64,000 nt of DNA, from NCBI GenBank assembly GCA_965229335.1, contig OZ245874.1, forward strand, positions 558,001 through 622,000, given 5' to 3'. Source of the stretch: JAFKFH01 sp017307375 (GTDB lineage Bacteria > Pseudomonadota > Alphaproteobacteria > Ferrovibrionales > Ferrovibrionaceae). Positions 7,041 through 15,850 of this stretch are shown here, piece by piece (position 1 is the stretch's first letter; every line of letters starts with the position of its first letter). The notes under the pieces were generated by a model. The model did no database searches. It was given only the letters and a program-made list of their open reading frames with translations, and was not told the DNA's origin. The position numbers were made by a program, and so were the translations under genes.

Positions 7041-9056
7041 ATGCCGATCCCTGTGCGGGCCGGAATTCTGGCCCGCCTTCTCGCCCTGGTATTCTTCGTC
7101 TGGGTCGGACCGGCCGCGGCGGCCGAGACGGTGCGCTTCGCCGATGCCGAGGGGGCGGTGTCGCTGGCCGGTCGTCTCGACTACCTGCGCGATCCGACCG
7201 GACAGCTCGGCATCGGCGACATCGCTTTCGGGAACGCGGCGGCCGGCTTCGTCACCCCGCCCGGGCTGTTCAACCTCGGCTACACCGCCGATGCGGTGTG
7301 GCTGCGCTTCACCATCGAGCGGCGGCAGCCGGCAGGGCGCGAACTCTACCTTCAGTTCCTGCCGAATTTCCTGACCCATGTCGATGTCTTCGAACCGCTG
7401 GTCGACCGCCCGGCAACCACGGCGGATTTCCGCCACCTGGTGCTGGATGCCGCCGGGCGGACCGATCAGCGGCCCTATGTGACGATCGAGCGGGTCCTGG
7501 CGATCGAGCCGCCCGACGGCGCCGCCCGCACCTACTATGCCCGCGTGGTCTCGCTCGGTTCGCTGCCGCTGCGGGTCGATCTGCGCTCGTCCGCCGACCG
7601 GGCCTGGCATGCCGCGCTGACGATGAGCTTCTCGGCGGCCTACCAGGGGCTGACGCTGGTCGTCGTGCTGGTCAACATCGTCTTCTTCGTCGTCGCCCAG
7701 GCGCGGGTCTATCTGTTCTACGCCGGCTATGTCGCCTGTCTCGCCGCCCTCAATTTCGCCGCGGGCGGTTTCATCCGGATCTTCCTGCCGCAGCTCGATG
7801 CCGGCGAGATCCAGCTCGCCCTTACCGTCCCGGTCGCGCTGCAGACGGTGATGGCGGCCCTGTTCGTGCGCGACCTGCTCGAGGTGCCGGCCCGCTATCA
7901 CCGGGTCGACGGCATCATGCGCGTGATCGCCGTGCTCGGCGTCGTCGCGACGACACTGACGGTCGCGGGCTGGTTCCAGCAGATTGCGGTCCTGCAGGCG
8001 GTCGTCCAGCTGATCCTGACGCTGACGACCTTTCTCGTCAGCCTCGACCTGATCCGCCGCCGCGCGCCGCAGGCCATTCCGCTGTTCATCGGCCTGTCGC
8101 CGCTGTTCGTCGGGGTCACCTTCGCCCTTTTGCGCGCGCTGGGCCTGGTGCCGCAGAGCGAATTGGCCGACTACACCTTCCAGGTCACCACGCTTGCCCA
8201 TGTGGTGCTGATGAACATCGTGCTGGGCGGCCGCCTCAAGCTGTCCCAGTCGATGGAAATGGCGGCGGCGCGCCAGTCGGAACAGCGCGCGCGATCGCTG
8301 GCGGCCGAGCGGACGGCCGATCTCGACGCCGCCCGCCGCGACGCCGAGGCGGCGCTGGCGGCCGAGCGCGAGGCGCAGACCGAACAGGTGCGCCTGATCG
8401 ACCTGATCGCCCATCAGTACCGCACGCCGCTCGCCATCATCGCCAATACCGCCCAGTCGCTGCGGCTGTCGCTGTCGTCGGGCGACCACGGCAATGCCGA
8501 ACGGGTCGAGCGCATCATCCGCGCGGTGCGGCGGCTGGCCGACACGCTCGACGTGGCGCTGCATCCGGACCGGGTCGAACCGCACGAGGCGCGGCCCGAC
8601 CGCCGTCGGGTTCAGTTGCAGCCGCTGATCGCGACGACGGTCCAGCGCGCCCGCGACGGCCATCCGACCCGCGAAATCCGCCTCGTGCTGCCGCCCGATG
8701 CCGAGACGCTCGCCATCGATGCCGACCCCCAGCTGATCGATATCGCGCTGACCAACCTGGTCGACAATGCGATGAAATTCTCGAACGGCACGCCGGTCTC
8801 GATCACCGTTGCCGCCAGCCAGGGACGGGTGGCGTTGAATGTCAGCGACCGTGGGATCGGCATTCCGGAAGACGAGCTGCACGAAGTCTTCCGCAAGTTC
8901 TTCCGTGCGGCCAACGCGTCCGACCGCCCGGGCATGGGCATCGGCCTCAGGCTTGCCCGCCAGATCGTCCAGAACCACGGGGGCGATATCAGCCTGCGCA
9001 GCCGGGTCGGCGTCGGCACGACCGTGACGATCGACCTGCCGTTGGCGGCCGAGTAG
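7041..9056 (+). CDS. 7TM-DISM membrane sensor histidine kinase
   Basis: 671-residue inner-membrane sensor kinase. A signal peptide (about 1-28, ending PAAAAE) leads into a periplasmic beta-rich 7TMR-DISMED2-like domain (about 30-175). Seven hydrophobic segments follow between roughly residues 190 and 400, then a charged helical linker with QSEQRARSLAAERTADLDAA. The HisKA dimerisation helix carries the phosphorylatable His458 in LIDLIAHQYRTPLAII. The ATPase domain shows the N-box LTNLVDNAMKFS and the G-boxes DRGIGIPEDE and GMGIGLRLARQI. It is divergent from the OmpR-type regulator, its probable partner. DISM sensors often detect carbohydrates or membrane ligands, but the ligand here is unknown. 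Confidence 0.93.
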   Translation: MPIPVRAGILARLLALVFFVWVGPAAAAETVRFADAEGAVSLAGRLDYLRDPTGQLGIGDIAFGNAAAGFVTPPGLFNLGYTADAVWLRFTIERRQPAGRELYLQFLPNFLTHVDVFEPLVDRPATTADFRHLVLDAAGRTDQRPYVTIERVLAIEPPDGAARTYYARVVSLGSLPLRVDLRSSADRAWHAALTMSFSAAYQGLTLVVVLVNIVFFVVAQARVYLFYAGYVACLAALNFAAGGFIRIFLPQLDAGEIQLALTVPVALQTVMAALFVRDLLEVPARYHRVDGIMRVIAVLGVVATTLTVAGWFQQIAVLQAVVQLILTLTTFLVSLDLIRRRAPQAIPLFIGLSPLFVGVTFALLRALGLVPQSELADYTFQVTTLAHVVLMNIVLGGRLKLSQSMEMAAARQSEQRARSLAAERTADLDAARRDAEAALAAEREAQTEQVRLIDLIAHQYRTPLAIIANTAQSLRLSLSSGDHGNAERVERIIRAVRRLADTLDVALHPDRVEPHEARPDRRRVQLQPLIATTVQRARDGHPTREIRLVLPPDAETLAIDADPQLIDIALTNLVDNAMKFSNGTPVSITVAASQGRVALNVSDRGIGIPEDELHEVFRKFFRAANASDRPGMGIGLRLARQIVQNHGGDISLRSRVGVGTTVTIDLPLAAE

Positions 9057-9083
9057 CGACGGTGCACGGAGCGGGGCGGCCGC

Positions 9084-9389
9084 TCAGGCCTTGACGTCGG
9101 TGAAGAAGCCGGCCTGCTTCTGGCTGTCCTTCTCGATCTTCTCCTTCATGCGGCGGGTGATCTCCTCCTCGACGGCCTTGCGCTTGTCGGGGTCCATCGC
9201 CGCGAGCCCTTCTTCGGTCAGGCCCATGGAATTCAGGAGATCCTCGCGAAAGCGTTCGGCCGGCGTCTTGCGGGCATAGGCGAGGAACTTGTCCTCGACC
9301 GAGGTGCCGACCTTGTCCTTCGATGACTGGCTGACGCCGCCATAGCCGTAGCCCGGCGAACCGTTGCCGGAAATGCCTGGAACCGACAT
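9084..9389 (-). CDS. Hypothetical protein, charged C-terminal helix
   Basis: About 101 residues. It begins with a Gly/Ser-rich flexible segment (MSVPGISGNGSPGYGYGGV) and continues with a strongly charged, probably helical C-terminal half containing DPDKRKAVEEEITRRMKEKI. No signal peptide or membrane segment is visible. I use the ATG at 9389; a longer frame back to 9443 adds a Trp/Cys-rich stretch that does not look coding. It is convergent with the sensor kinase, 27 bp away. I do not recognise a function; the layout resembles small cytosolic adaptor-like proteins. Confidence 0.65.
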   Translation of the reverse strand: MSVPGISGNGSPGYGYGGVSQSSKDKVGTSVEDKFLAYARKTPAERFREDLLNSMGLTEEGLAAMDPDKRKAVEEEITRRMKEKIEKDSQKQAGFFTDVKA

Positions 9390-9526
9390 TGGAGATATCC
9401 CTGTACGAAGCCACGTTTGCGCCCAACGACACGCAAACGACATGCCACAGCGGTATCCGGGGATTTCCAGAGATTAGGCACCGTCGCCCTGCCGCGAACC
9501 CGGCAGATTTTGCCGGATGGCGGCAT
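9390..9526. other. Short intergenic region, no gene seen
   Basis: 137 bp between two minus-strand genes. Nothing beyond a possible promoter for the small downstream protein can be supported; no hairpin with a T-tract was found. Confidence 0.4.
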
Positions 9527-10285
9527 TTACGACCGGGCGGCTGCCGACGCGGCGGCCAGCAGGTCTGATGGCACGTCGCGGCCGTAAAGGCCGCGATACC
9601 ACAGGATGGCGATGTTCTCGGCCACGGCTTCCGGATCGGCAGCAAACGCCGCGATCGCCGGTTCGGAAGCGCCGAAGATCTTGCGCAGCAATTCGTCGAT
9701 CAGGCTCATCATCCCGTAGACGGCCAGCAGCGCGCGCCCGCGATCGGGAAAGGGCAGGGTCAGGCCCTGCCGGTCGGCGCTGTCGAGCACGCGGCGCGCC
9801 AGGCCCTCGTCGGACTGTCGCCCGATCGCGGCGAAGGCCTCGTCCTCGTGCTTGACCAGCAGGAGGCAATGAAACAACCCCACATTGTGACGATAGACAT
9901 GCACGTAATTGAGGGTCGCGCGGTAGATGCGGCCGTAAGGCTCGGTCGGCCGCGGCCCCGGCGGGCGCATCTGCCTGATCGCCCCCAGAAACCCCTGAAG
10001 AACGCTCAGCGCGATTTCGCGCTTGCTCGGGTAGTAGCGATAGAATGTGCCGTAGGCACTGCCGGCACGCTTGGTTATTGCGGTCACCGTGAGGTCGCGA
10101 TAGCTGCCCTCGTTCAGCAGTTCGGCGGCGGCGATCTCGAGCTTGATCCGCGTGCGCTCGGTCTTGCGGGCATCGACGGCCGCTGCCAGGCGCGCCGCCA
10201 GGAAAGTCGAATATCTCAGATCCCGCATGTCGTTCCGTGAACCCCCGTCCTGCGGGAGATTAGCAGCGGGTTCGCCCGTGGTCAT
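9527..10285 (-). CDS. TetR/AcrR-family transcriptional regulator
   Basis: 252-residue DNA-binding repressor. The HTH lies at about residues 50-95: ERTRIKLEIAAAELLNEGSY followed by TVTAITKRAGSAYGTFYRYY, the standard TetR helix-turn-helix ending in a Tyr-rich third helix. The rest is an all-helical ligand domain of unknown specificity. The start at 10285 has a GAGGG-type ribosome-binding site; an internal Met at 10228 would remove only a disordered lead. It is divergent from the PotABCD-like importer and acyl-CoA operon, with a palindrome in the 86-bp spacer, so it probably represses that operon and itself (inference). Confidence 0.88.
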   Translation of the reverse strand: MTTGEPAANLPQDGGSRNDMRDLRYSTFLAARLAAAVDARKTERTRIKLEIAAAELLNEGSYRDLTVTAITKRAGSAYGTFYRYYPSKREIALSVLQGFLGAIRQMRPPGPRPTEPYGRIYRATLNYVHVYRHNVGLFHCLLLVKHEDEAFAAIGRQSDEGLARRVLDSADRQGLTLPFPDRGRALLAVYGMMSLIDELLRKIFGASEPAIAAFAADPEAVAENIAILWYRGLYGRDVPSDLLAAASAAARS

Positions 10286-10304
10286 GTCACCCTCGCAAGT
10301 AGGC

Positions 10305-10340
10305 TTGACGAAAAAATGATATCGATGTCACTATCATTTT
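10305..10340 (+). promoter_or_regulatory. Probable TetR operator overlapping the importer promoter
   Basis: Perfect 9-bp inverted repeat: AAAATGATA at 10313-10321 and TATCATTTT at 10332-10340, separated by 10 bases. A -35-like TTGACG sits at 10305-10310 immediately before the left arm, so a protein bound here would cover the promoter. The site lies between the divergent TetR gene and the importer operon. Size and symmetry fit TetR-family operators. The A/T-rich arms stand out against the local high G/C. Confidence 0.6.
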
Positions 10341-10371
10341 AGATCGGGCCAGACAGGGGAGCAAGCCGGGG

Positions 10372-11448
10372 ATGCAACAGGCTGGGGTGGCGGGAATCGC
10401 TGCGCGCGGGGCACCGGTATCGTTCCGTGGCGTGCGCAAGACCTACGGCGCCGCAGTCGCGTTGAACGATTTCAACCTGGAAATCGCGGCCGGCGAATTC
10501 CTCACGCTGCTCGGCCCCTCGGGCTCGGGCAAGACCACCGCGCTGAACGTGCTGGCCGGGTTCATCGAACCCTCGGGCGGCGACATCGCCATCGGCGCCA
10601 CCTCGATCGCCCGCCTGCCGACCGAGAAGCGCAACATCGGGATGGTGTTCCAGAACTACTCGCTGTTTCCGCATCTGTCGGTGATCGACAACGTCGCCTT
10701 CCCGCTCCGCATCCGCAAGATGCCGAAGGCGCAGGCCCTGCAGAAGGCGCATGACGCGCTGCGCCTCGTCCGGCTCGACGATTTTGCCGGGCGCATGCCC
10801 CACCAGCTGTCCGGCGGCCAGCGCCAGCGCGTCGCCTTTGCCCGCGCCATCGTCTTCGAACCGTCGGTGCTGCTGATGGACGAGCCGCTTGGCGCCCTCG
10901 ACCTCAAGCTGCGCGAGGCAATGCAGCTCGAGATCAAGCAATTCCACCGCCAGATCGGTTGCACGGTACTCTACGTCACCCACGACCAGGGCGAGGCGCT
11001 GACGATGTCGGACCGCATCGTCGTGATGAACCATGGCGCCATCGTCCAGGTCGACGCCCCCCAGGCGATGTACGACCGGCCGTCCTGCCGCTTCGTCGCC
11101 GAGTTCGTCGGGCTGAACAACATCCTGCCGGCGACTGCGGCGGGTGGCGTCGTCACCGTCGGCGGCACCGGCATCGCCTTTTCCGCGCCATCCGGCGGCC
11201 GGGTCGCATCGGTCGCGCTGCGTCCGGAAGTGCTGCGCCGGGCCCAGGGCGGCGACGTCAGTTTCGCGGCCACCGTGGTCGACGGCGTCTTCTTCGGCGA
11301 TGTCGTCCGCTACACCGCCCGGATCGGTGCCGAGGGACCGTCCGTCACCTTCGCCGAACATCGCGGCGGCGCGCTGGCGCCGCTCGAACCCGGCGCCGCC
11401 GTCACGCTCGGTTTCAGCGCCGACAAGGCCGTGCTGCTGCCGGACTGA
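10372..11448 (+). CDS. PotA-like ABC transporter ATP-binding protein
   Basis: 358-residue ATPase of the spermidine/putrescine-thiamine-iron (PotA/FbpC) importer class. Walker A is LLGPSGSGKTTALNVL, the Q-loop region GMVFQNYSLFPHLSV, the signature LSGGQRQRVAFARAI, Walker B LLMDEPLGALDLKLR and the switch His in VTHDQGEALTMSD. A C-terminal regulatory TOBE-like domain follows (about residues 280-358, with FFGDVVRYTARIG). It is the first gene of a six-gene operon under the TetR-type regulator. The class does not fix the substrate; the downstream acyl-CoA genes point to a carboxylate-bearing compound. Confidence 0.92.
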   Translation: MQQAGVAGIAARGAPVSFRGVRKTYGAAVALNDFNLEIAAGEFLTLLGPSGSGKTTALNVLAGFIEPSGGDIAIGATSIARLPTEKRNIGMVFQNYSLFPHLSVIDNVAFPLRIRKMPKAQALQKAHDALRLVRLDDFAGRMPHQLSGGQRQRVAFARAIVFEPSVLLMDEPLGALDLKLREAMQLEIKQFHRQIGCTVLYVTHDQGEALTMSDRIVVMNHGAIVQVDAPQAMYDRPSCRFVAEFVGLNNILPATAAGGVVTVGGTGIAFSAPSGGRVASVALRPEVLRRAQGGDVSFAATVVDGVFFGDVVRYTARIGAEGPSVTFAEHRGGALAPLEPGAAVTLGFSADKAVLLPD

Positions 11449-11478
11449 CCAATCAATTTCAACGGAGGAGGGAGAGAC

Positions 11479-12525
11479 ATGATGAACAGCTTCACATTCA
11501 CCCGGCGCCTGCTCGGGGCCGCGGCATTCGCTGCGGGGCTCGCCGGCCTGTCGGCCCAGGCCCAGACGACGATCGTCGTCAACGGCTCGGGCGGCGGCTT
11601 GGCCCAGGTCATCACCAAGATCTACGAGGAGCCGTTCACCAAGGAAACCGGCATCAAGGTGCGCGCGACCGCACCGGTCAGCCTGCCCAAGCTCAAGGCC
11701 ATGGTCGAATCGGGCAACGTCGAATGGGACCTGACCGAGCTCGGCGGCGACGACCTCCTGCAGGCCCGGGCCAATGGCTGGCTGATGCCGGTCGACTGGA
11801 AGGCGGTCGACCCCGAGAACAAGCTGCCGGCGATCGCCAGGCTGCCCGACGCGATGGTGACCGCGACCTTCTCGACCGTCATCGCCTATCGCACCGACAA
11901 GTTCCCTGCCGGCAAGGCGCCGAAGAACTGGGCCGATTTCTGGAATGTGAAGGACTTCCCGGGGCCGCGCTCGCTGCAGAACTCGCCGGTCGGCAATCTT
12001 GAATTCGCGCTGCTGGCCGACGGCGTGCCCAAGGACAAGCTCTATCCTCTCGATGTCGAGCGTGCCTTCAAGAAGCTCGATCAGATCAAGCCGCACGTCC
12101 CGACCTGGTGGACCACCGGCGCCCAGCATGTCCAGCTGCTGCTGGATGGCGAGGTGGTGATGACCTCGGTGTGGAACGGCCGCATCTCGCCGCTGCGCAA
12201 GGAAGGCAAGCCGGTCGCGCTGGCCTGGGGCGGCGGGCAGTTGCAGCTGTCCTATTGGGGCCTGCCCAAGGGTGCCAAGCATCCGGCCGAGGTGTTCAAG
12301 TACATGAGCATCCGCCTCGATCCCGCCAAGGGGGCCGAGTTCGTCAACCAGGTGCCCTATCCCGGCTTCATCCCCGGGTTGATGGAACGGCTCGACCCGC
12401 AGGTCGCCCAGGACCTGCCGACCTATCCGGCCAATGTCGAGGCGCAGTTCCAGTTCGATCCGGGCTGGTGGGCCGAGCGGCGCGCCGCGCTGACCGAACG
12501 CTGGAACGCCTGGCTGCTGCAGTAA
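11479..12525 (+). CDS. PotD-like extracellular solute-binding protein
   Basis: 348-residue periplasmic binding protein. The signal peptide (MMNSFTFTRRLLGAAAFAAG, cleavage near AQA-QT at about residue 29) carries an RR pair but not a clear Tat motif. The mature part starts TTIVVNGSGGGLAQVITKIY and contains the type 2 binding-protein features GNVEWDLTELGGDDLLQA and WTTGAQHVQLLLDGEVVMTS. It follows the ATPase by 30 bp with a strong GGAGGAGGG ribosome-binding site; either of two adjacent ATGs (11479, 11482) could start it. Its likely cargo is a cationic or betaine-like organic acid (inference from the downstream genes). Confidence 0.92.
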   Translation: MMNSFTFTRRLLGAAAFAAGLAGLSAQAQTTIVVNGSGGGLAQVITKIYEEPFTKETGIKVRATAPVSLPKLKAMVESGNVEWDLTELGGDDLLQARANGWLMPVDWKAVDPENKLPAIARLPDAMVTATFSTVIAYRTDKFPAGKAPKNWADFWNVKDFPGPRSLQNSPVGNLEFALLADGVPKDKLYPLDVERAFKKLDQIKPHVPTWWTTGAQHVQLLLDGEVVMTSVWNGRISPLRKEGKPVALAWGGGQLQLSYWGLPKGAKHPAEVFKYMSIRLDPAKGAEFVNQVPYPGFIPGLMERLDPQVAQDLPTYPANVEAQFQFDPGWWAERRAALTERWNAWLLQ

Positions 12526-12553
12526 CCGGGGCGGCGGGGAACGGGGAATCGAC

Positions 12554-13381
12554 ATGTCGCGCAAGGTCGCCAGGACCATCCTGCTGCTCGCACCGGGGCT
12601 GATCCTGATCGGTTTCCTGTTCCTGTTCCCGCTGTTCGGCATCCTGAAGCTCAGCCTGTTCAATCCGGGCTTCACCACCGGCTCGTTCGAGAAGCTCGTG
12701 GCCTCGCCGGTCGCGCTGCTGGTGATGGAGCGGACCTTCACCCTGGCGCTGACCGTCACCGCGCTCAGCGTCGTGACCGGCTATCCGATCGCCTACTACC
12801 TTGCGACGTCCAGCCCGCGCTGGCGCACGATCCTCGTCTATCTGATCCTGCTGCCGTTCTGGACCTCGATCCTGATCCGCACCTACACCTGGATGGTGGT
12901 GCTGGGACGCGAGGGGCTCGTCAATTCGGTGCTGCAATGGACCGGTCTGACCGACGGCCCGACCCAGCTGCTGTTCACCGGTCTCGCCGTCCATCTGGCG
13001 ATGGTCCAGATCCTGATGCCGATCGTGATCATCACCTGCTACTCGACGATGATCGAGATCGACGAGGGGCTGATCCGCGCCGCCCGCACGCTCGGTGCCA
13101 CGCCGGGCCAGGCGTTCGCCAAGGTCTTCCTGCCGCTGTCGCTGCCCGGCGTCGCGACCGGCGCGGCCATGTGCTTCATCCTGTCGCTCGGCTTCTACAT
13201 CACCCCGGCGCTGCTGGGTGGCCGGCGCAACGTGATGCTGTCGAACCTGATCGACTTCGAGGTGCACCAGACCTTGAACTGGAGCTTCGCGTCGGTCCTG
13301 GCGCTGGTGCTGCTGGCGGCGACGCTGGTCGCGCTGGGCCTGTTCCGCCTCGTCGCGCCGCGCCGCCGGGACCAGGGGTGA
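12554..13381 (+). CDS. PotB-like ABC transporter permease
   Basis: 275-residue inner-membrane permease with six predicted membrane segments. It starts MSRKVARTILLLAPGLILIG. The EAA-type loop reads GLIRAARTLGATPGQAFAKVFLP, with SLPGVATGAAMCFILSLGFY after it, as in PotB/FbpB permeases. FWTSILIRTYTWMVVLGREG is another family stretch. Its stop (TGA at 13379-13381) overlaps a possible GTG start of the next permease, consistent with coupled translation of the two membrane subunits. Confidence 0.93.
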   Translation: MSRKVARTILLLAPGLILIGFLFLFPLFGILKLSLFNPGFTTGSFEKLVASPVALLVMERTFTLALTVTALSVVTGYPIAYYLATSSPRWRTILVYLILLPFWTSILIRTYTWMVVLGREGLVNSVLQWTGLTDGPTQLLFTGLAVHLAMVQILMPIVIITCYSTMIEIDEGLIRAARTLGATPGQAFAKVFLPLSLPGVATGAAMCFILSLGFYITPALLGGRRNVMLSNLIDFEVHQTLNWSFASVLALVLLAATLVALGLFRLVAPRRRDQG

Positions 13382-13386
13382 ACACG

Positions 13387-14184
13387 ATGAGAATGAGCCC
13401 CGCCCGCCTTGCCCTGACGGTCTATTTCGTCATCGGCGTCATCTTCCTGATCTTTCCGCTGATCATGCTGGTGCCGCTCTCGTTCGGGGAAAGCCAGTTC
13501 CTGCAGTTTCCGCCGCAGAAGCTGTCGTGGAAGTGGTATGCGGAATTCTTCAACGACGACAGCTGGCTCCGGGCGACGCTGCTGTCGCTGCGCGTCGGCA
13601 TCGGCGCCACGATCATCAGCCTCGTCGTCGGCACGCTGGCCGCGGTGGCGCTGGTGCGCGGGCAGTTCGTCGGCCGGGGCTTGCTGATGTCGCTGATGGT
13701 GGCGCCGCTGATCCTGCCCACGGTCATCCTGGCGCTGGCGCTCTATATCCTCTTCCTGCGCTGGCGCTGGGTCGACAATGCGCTCGCCCTGACCGCGGCC
13801 CATGCGGTGATCGCGCTGCCTTATGTCATCCTGGTGGTCTCGACCGCACTGAAGGGCTTCGACATCACGATCGAGCGCGCCGCCCGCATCCTCGGGGCCG
13901 GCCCGGTGCGCGCCTTCGTCTCGGTCACGCTGCCCTATCTGATGCCGTCGCTGTTCGCCGGCGGGCTGCTCGCCTTCTTCGCCTCGTTCGACGAACTGAT
14001 CGTGACCATGTTCGTGTCCGGCGGGCTCGAGACGCTGCCGGTGCGCATCTGGAACGACCTGAAACTGCGCCTCGATCCGACGGTCGCCGCGGTGGCCTGC
14101 ATGCTGATCGTGGTCAGCGTCGCCGGCATGGGGCTGGCCGAATATTTCCGGCAGCGCAACCTGCGCCGCTACCACAATTCATGA
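13387..14184 (+). CDS. PotC-like ABC transporter permease
   Basis: 265-residue second permease of the PotABCD-like importer. It starts MRMSPARLALTVYFVIG and has six membrane segments; the EAA loop is ITIERAARILGAGPVRAFVSV with TLPYLMPSLFAGGLLAFFAS following. An in-frame GTG at 13378 overlapping the previous stop and an ATG at 13393 are alternative starts. The 3' end overlaps the ATG of the acyl-CoA ligase by ATGA (14181-14184), linking import directly to intracellular activation of the substrate. Confidence 0.92.
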   Translation: MRMSPARLALTVYFVIGVIFLIFPLIMLVPLSFGESQFLQFPPQKLSWKWYAEFFNDDSWLRATLLSLRVGIGATIISLVVGTLAAVALVRGQFVGRGLLMSLMVAPLILPTVILALALYILFLRWRWVDNALALTAAHAVIALPYVILVVSTALKGFDITIERAARILGAGPVRAFVSVTLPYLMPSLFAGGLLAFFASFDELIVTMFVSGGLETLPVRIWNDLKLRLDPTVAAVACMLIVVSVAGMGLAEYFRQRNLRRYHNS

Positions 14185-15827
14185 CATCCGTGGAGGAATC
14201 CTTGGCCCATCCAGTCCACGCGGCGATGGCCGATCTGCGCCGCCGTATCGAAGCCGAGCCGCTGCCCGCCAACCTCGGCACGTTCATCGACGAGGCCGCC
14301 GCGGCCCATGGCGACAAGACGGTCTGGACGTTCTTCGACGAAGACCGCACCGAGACCTATGCCGGGCTGAAGGCGGCGGTCGACCGTACCGCCCGTGCGC
14401 TGCATTCGATCGGCGTGCGCAAGGGCACCCATGTCGGCGTGATGATGCCGAACCTGCCCGAATTCCCCGCCACCTGGCTGGCGCTGGCGCGCCTCGGCGC
14501 GGTGATGATCCCGCTCAACATTGGTTATACCGAGCGCGAGCTGCATTACGTGCTGACCGATGCCGAGGCGAGCTACGTGGTCGCCCACGCCAGCTGCCTG
14601 CCCAATCTGCGCGCGATGCTCGCCGCCACGCCGGTGATCGCGGCCGAGAATGTCGTGGTCCTCGGCGGCGACGGCAGCTTCGGCCGCGATTTCGCCGATC
14701 TGGCGGCCCGGGCGCCGGCCGATATCGGGCCATGGCCCGAGATCGGCCTCGATGACCTGATCAACATCCAGTACACCTCCGGCACGACCGGCTTCCCCAA
14801 GGGCTGCATGCTCAGCCATCGCTACTGGCTGACGATCGGCAAGGTCGCGGCGATGCGCGGCGAGGACGATTGCAAGCGCATCCTGGTGGCGCAGCCCTAC
14901 TACTACATGGACCCGCAGTGGCTGCTGCTGATGGCGATGTATGCCGGCGGCGAGATCTTCGTCGCCCGCAAGGCCTCGACCTCGCGCTTCATGGACTGGG
15001 TCCGGCGCTACCAGATCGAGTACTGCCTGTTCCCGCAGGTGGTCTACGAACAGCCGGAAAGCCCGCTCGATGCCGAGAATTCGCTGAAGCGGGTATCCGT
15101 CTTCGGCCTGCGCCGCGACATCCACCAGAAACTGGAAAAGCGTTTCGGTACCATCGCCCGCGAATCCTTCGGCATGACCGAAGTCGGGTCGGCCCTGTTC
15201 ATGCCGCGGGAAGCGACCGACAAGGTCGGCTCCGGTTCCTGCGGCGTACCCTCGCCGTTCCGCGAGGCCAAGATCGTCGATGCCGAAGGCAACGAGCTGG
15301 GCGACGACCAGATCGGCGAGCTCTGCATCCGCGGGCCCGGCATCCTGCAGGGCTACTACCGCAAGCCCGAGGCCAACGCCCATTCGTTCCTGCCCGGCGG
15401 ATGGTTTCGTACCGGCGACCTGTTCCGCCGCGATGCCGACGGTTTCTACACCATCGTCGGCCGGGTCAAGGACATGATCCGGCGCTCGGGCGAGAACATC
15501 GCCGCGCGCGAGGTCGAGGCCGTGCTGCTCGACATTCCCGAGGTCGAGCAGGCGGCCGCGGTCGGCGTGCCCGATGACCGCCGCGGGCAGGAGGTCAAGG
15601 CCTACGTCATCCTGAAGCCCGGGCACGACAAGTCGACCGTCCCGCCCGAGCGGATCTTCGCCCATTGCGAGCAGCATCTCGCGAAATTCAAGGTGCCGCG
15701 CTACCTCGAATACCGCGAGACGCTGCCCAAGACGCCGTCCGAGAAAATCGCCAAGCAGCGCCTGGTCGACGAAAAGCCCGACCTGCGCGCCGACGCCTAC
15801 GACCGTGTCGACGCCGTCTGGCGCTGA
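14181..15827 (+). CDS. Acyl-CoA synthetase (AMP-forming), CaiC-like
   Basis: About 548-residue ANL-superfamily ligase that would activate a carboxylic acid to its CoA thioester with ATP. The AMP-binding loop YTSGTTGFPKGCMLSH starts at residue 198; GMTEVGSALFMPRE is the A5-like motif, GWFRTGDLFRRDADGFYTIV carries the adenylate-binding Asp, and GRVKDMIRRSGENIAAREVE is the hinge. The catalytic Lys is in TPSEKIAKQRL. Two starts are possible: the ATG at 14181 overlapping the permease stop, or a TTG at 14202 preceded by a better-spaced GGAGG. Overall wording resembles crotonobetaine/carnitine-CoA ligases, but the substrate is not proven. Confidence 0.9.
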   Translation: MTSVEESLAHPVHAAMADLRRRIEAEPLPANLGTFIDEAAAAHGDKTVWTFFDEDRTETYAGLKAAVDRTARALHSIGVRKGTHVGVMMPNLPEFPATWLALARLGAVMIPLNIGYTERELHYVLTDAEASYVVAHASCLPNLRAMLAATPVIAAENVVVLGGDGSFGRDFADLAARAPADIGPWPEIGLDDLINIQYTSGTTGFPKGCMLSHRYWLTIGKVAAMRGEDDCKRILVAQPYYYMDPQWLLLMAMYAGGEIFVARKASTSRFMDWVRRYQIEYCLFPQVVYEQPESPLDAENSLKRVSVFGLRRDIHQKLEKRFGTIARESFGMTEVGSALFMPREATDKVGSGSCGVPSPFREAKIVDAEGNELGDDQIGELCIRGPGILQGYYRKPEANAHSFLPGGWFRTGDLFRRDADGFYTIVGRVKDMIRRSGENIAAREVEAVLLDIPEVEQAAAVGVPDDRRGQEVKAYVILKPGHDKSTVPPERIFAHCEQHLAKFKVPRYLEYRETLPKTPSEKIAKQRLVDEKPDLRADAYDRVDAVWR

Positions 15828-15850
15828 CGCTTCACAAGGAGAAATTTCCC

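Noticed and set aside
6012..8978. A 988-codon minus-strand open frame across the kinase and response-regulator genes
   Set aside because: It lies antisense to a kinase with all catalytic boxes. Its composition (Arg/Gln/Asp/His-rich without hydrophobic core) is that of a shadow frame in high-GC DNA.
10339..12759. An 806-codon minus-strand open frame over the PotABCD-like genes
   Set aside because: Antisense to the ATPase and binding-protein genes, with the same shadow composition and no motif.
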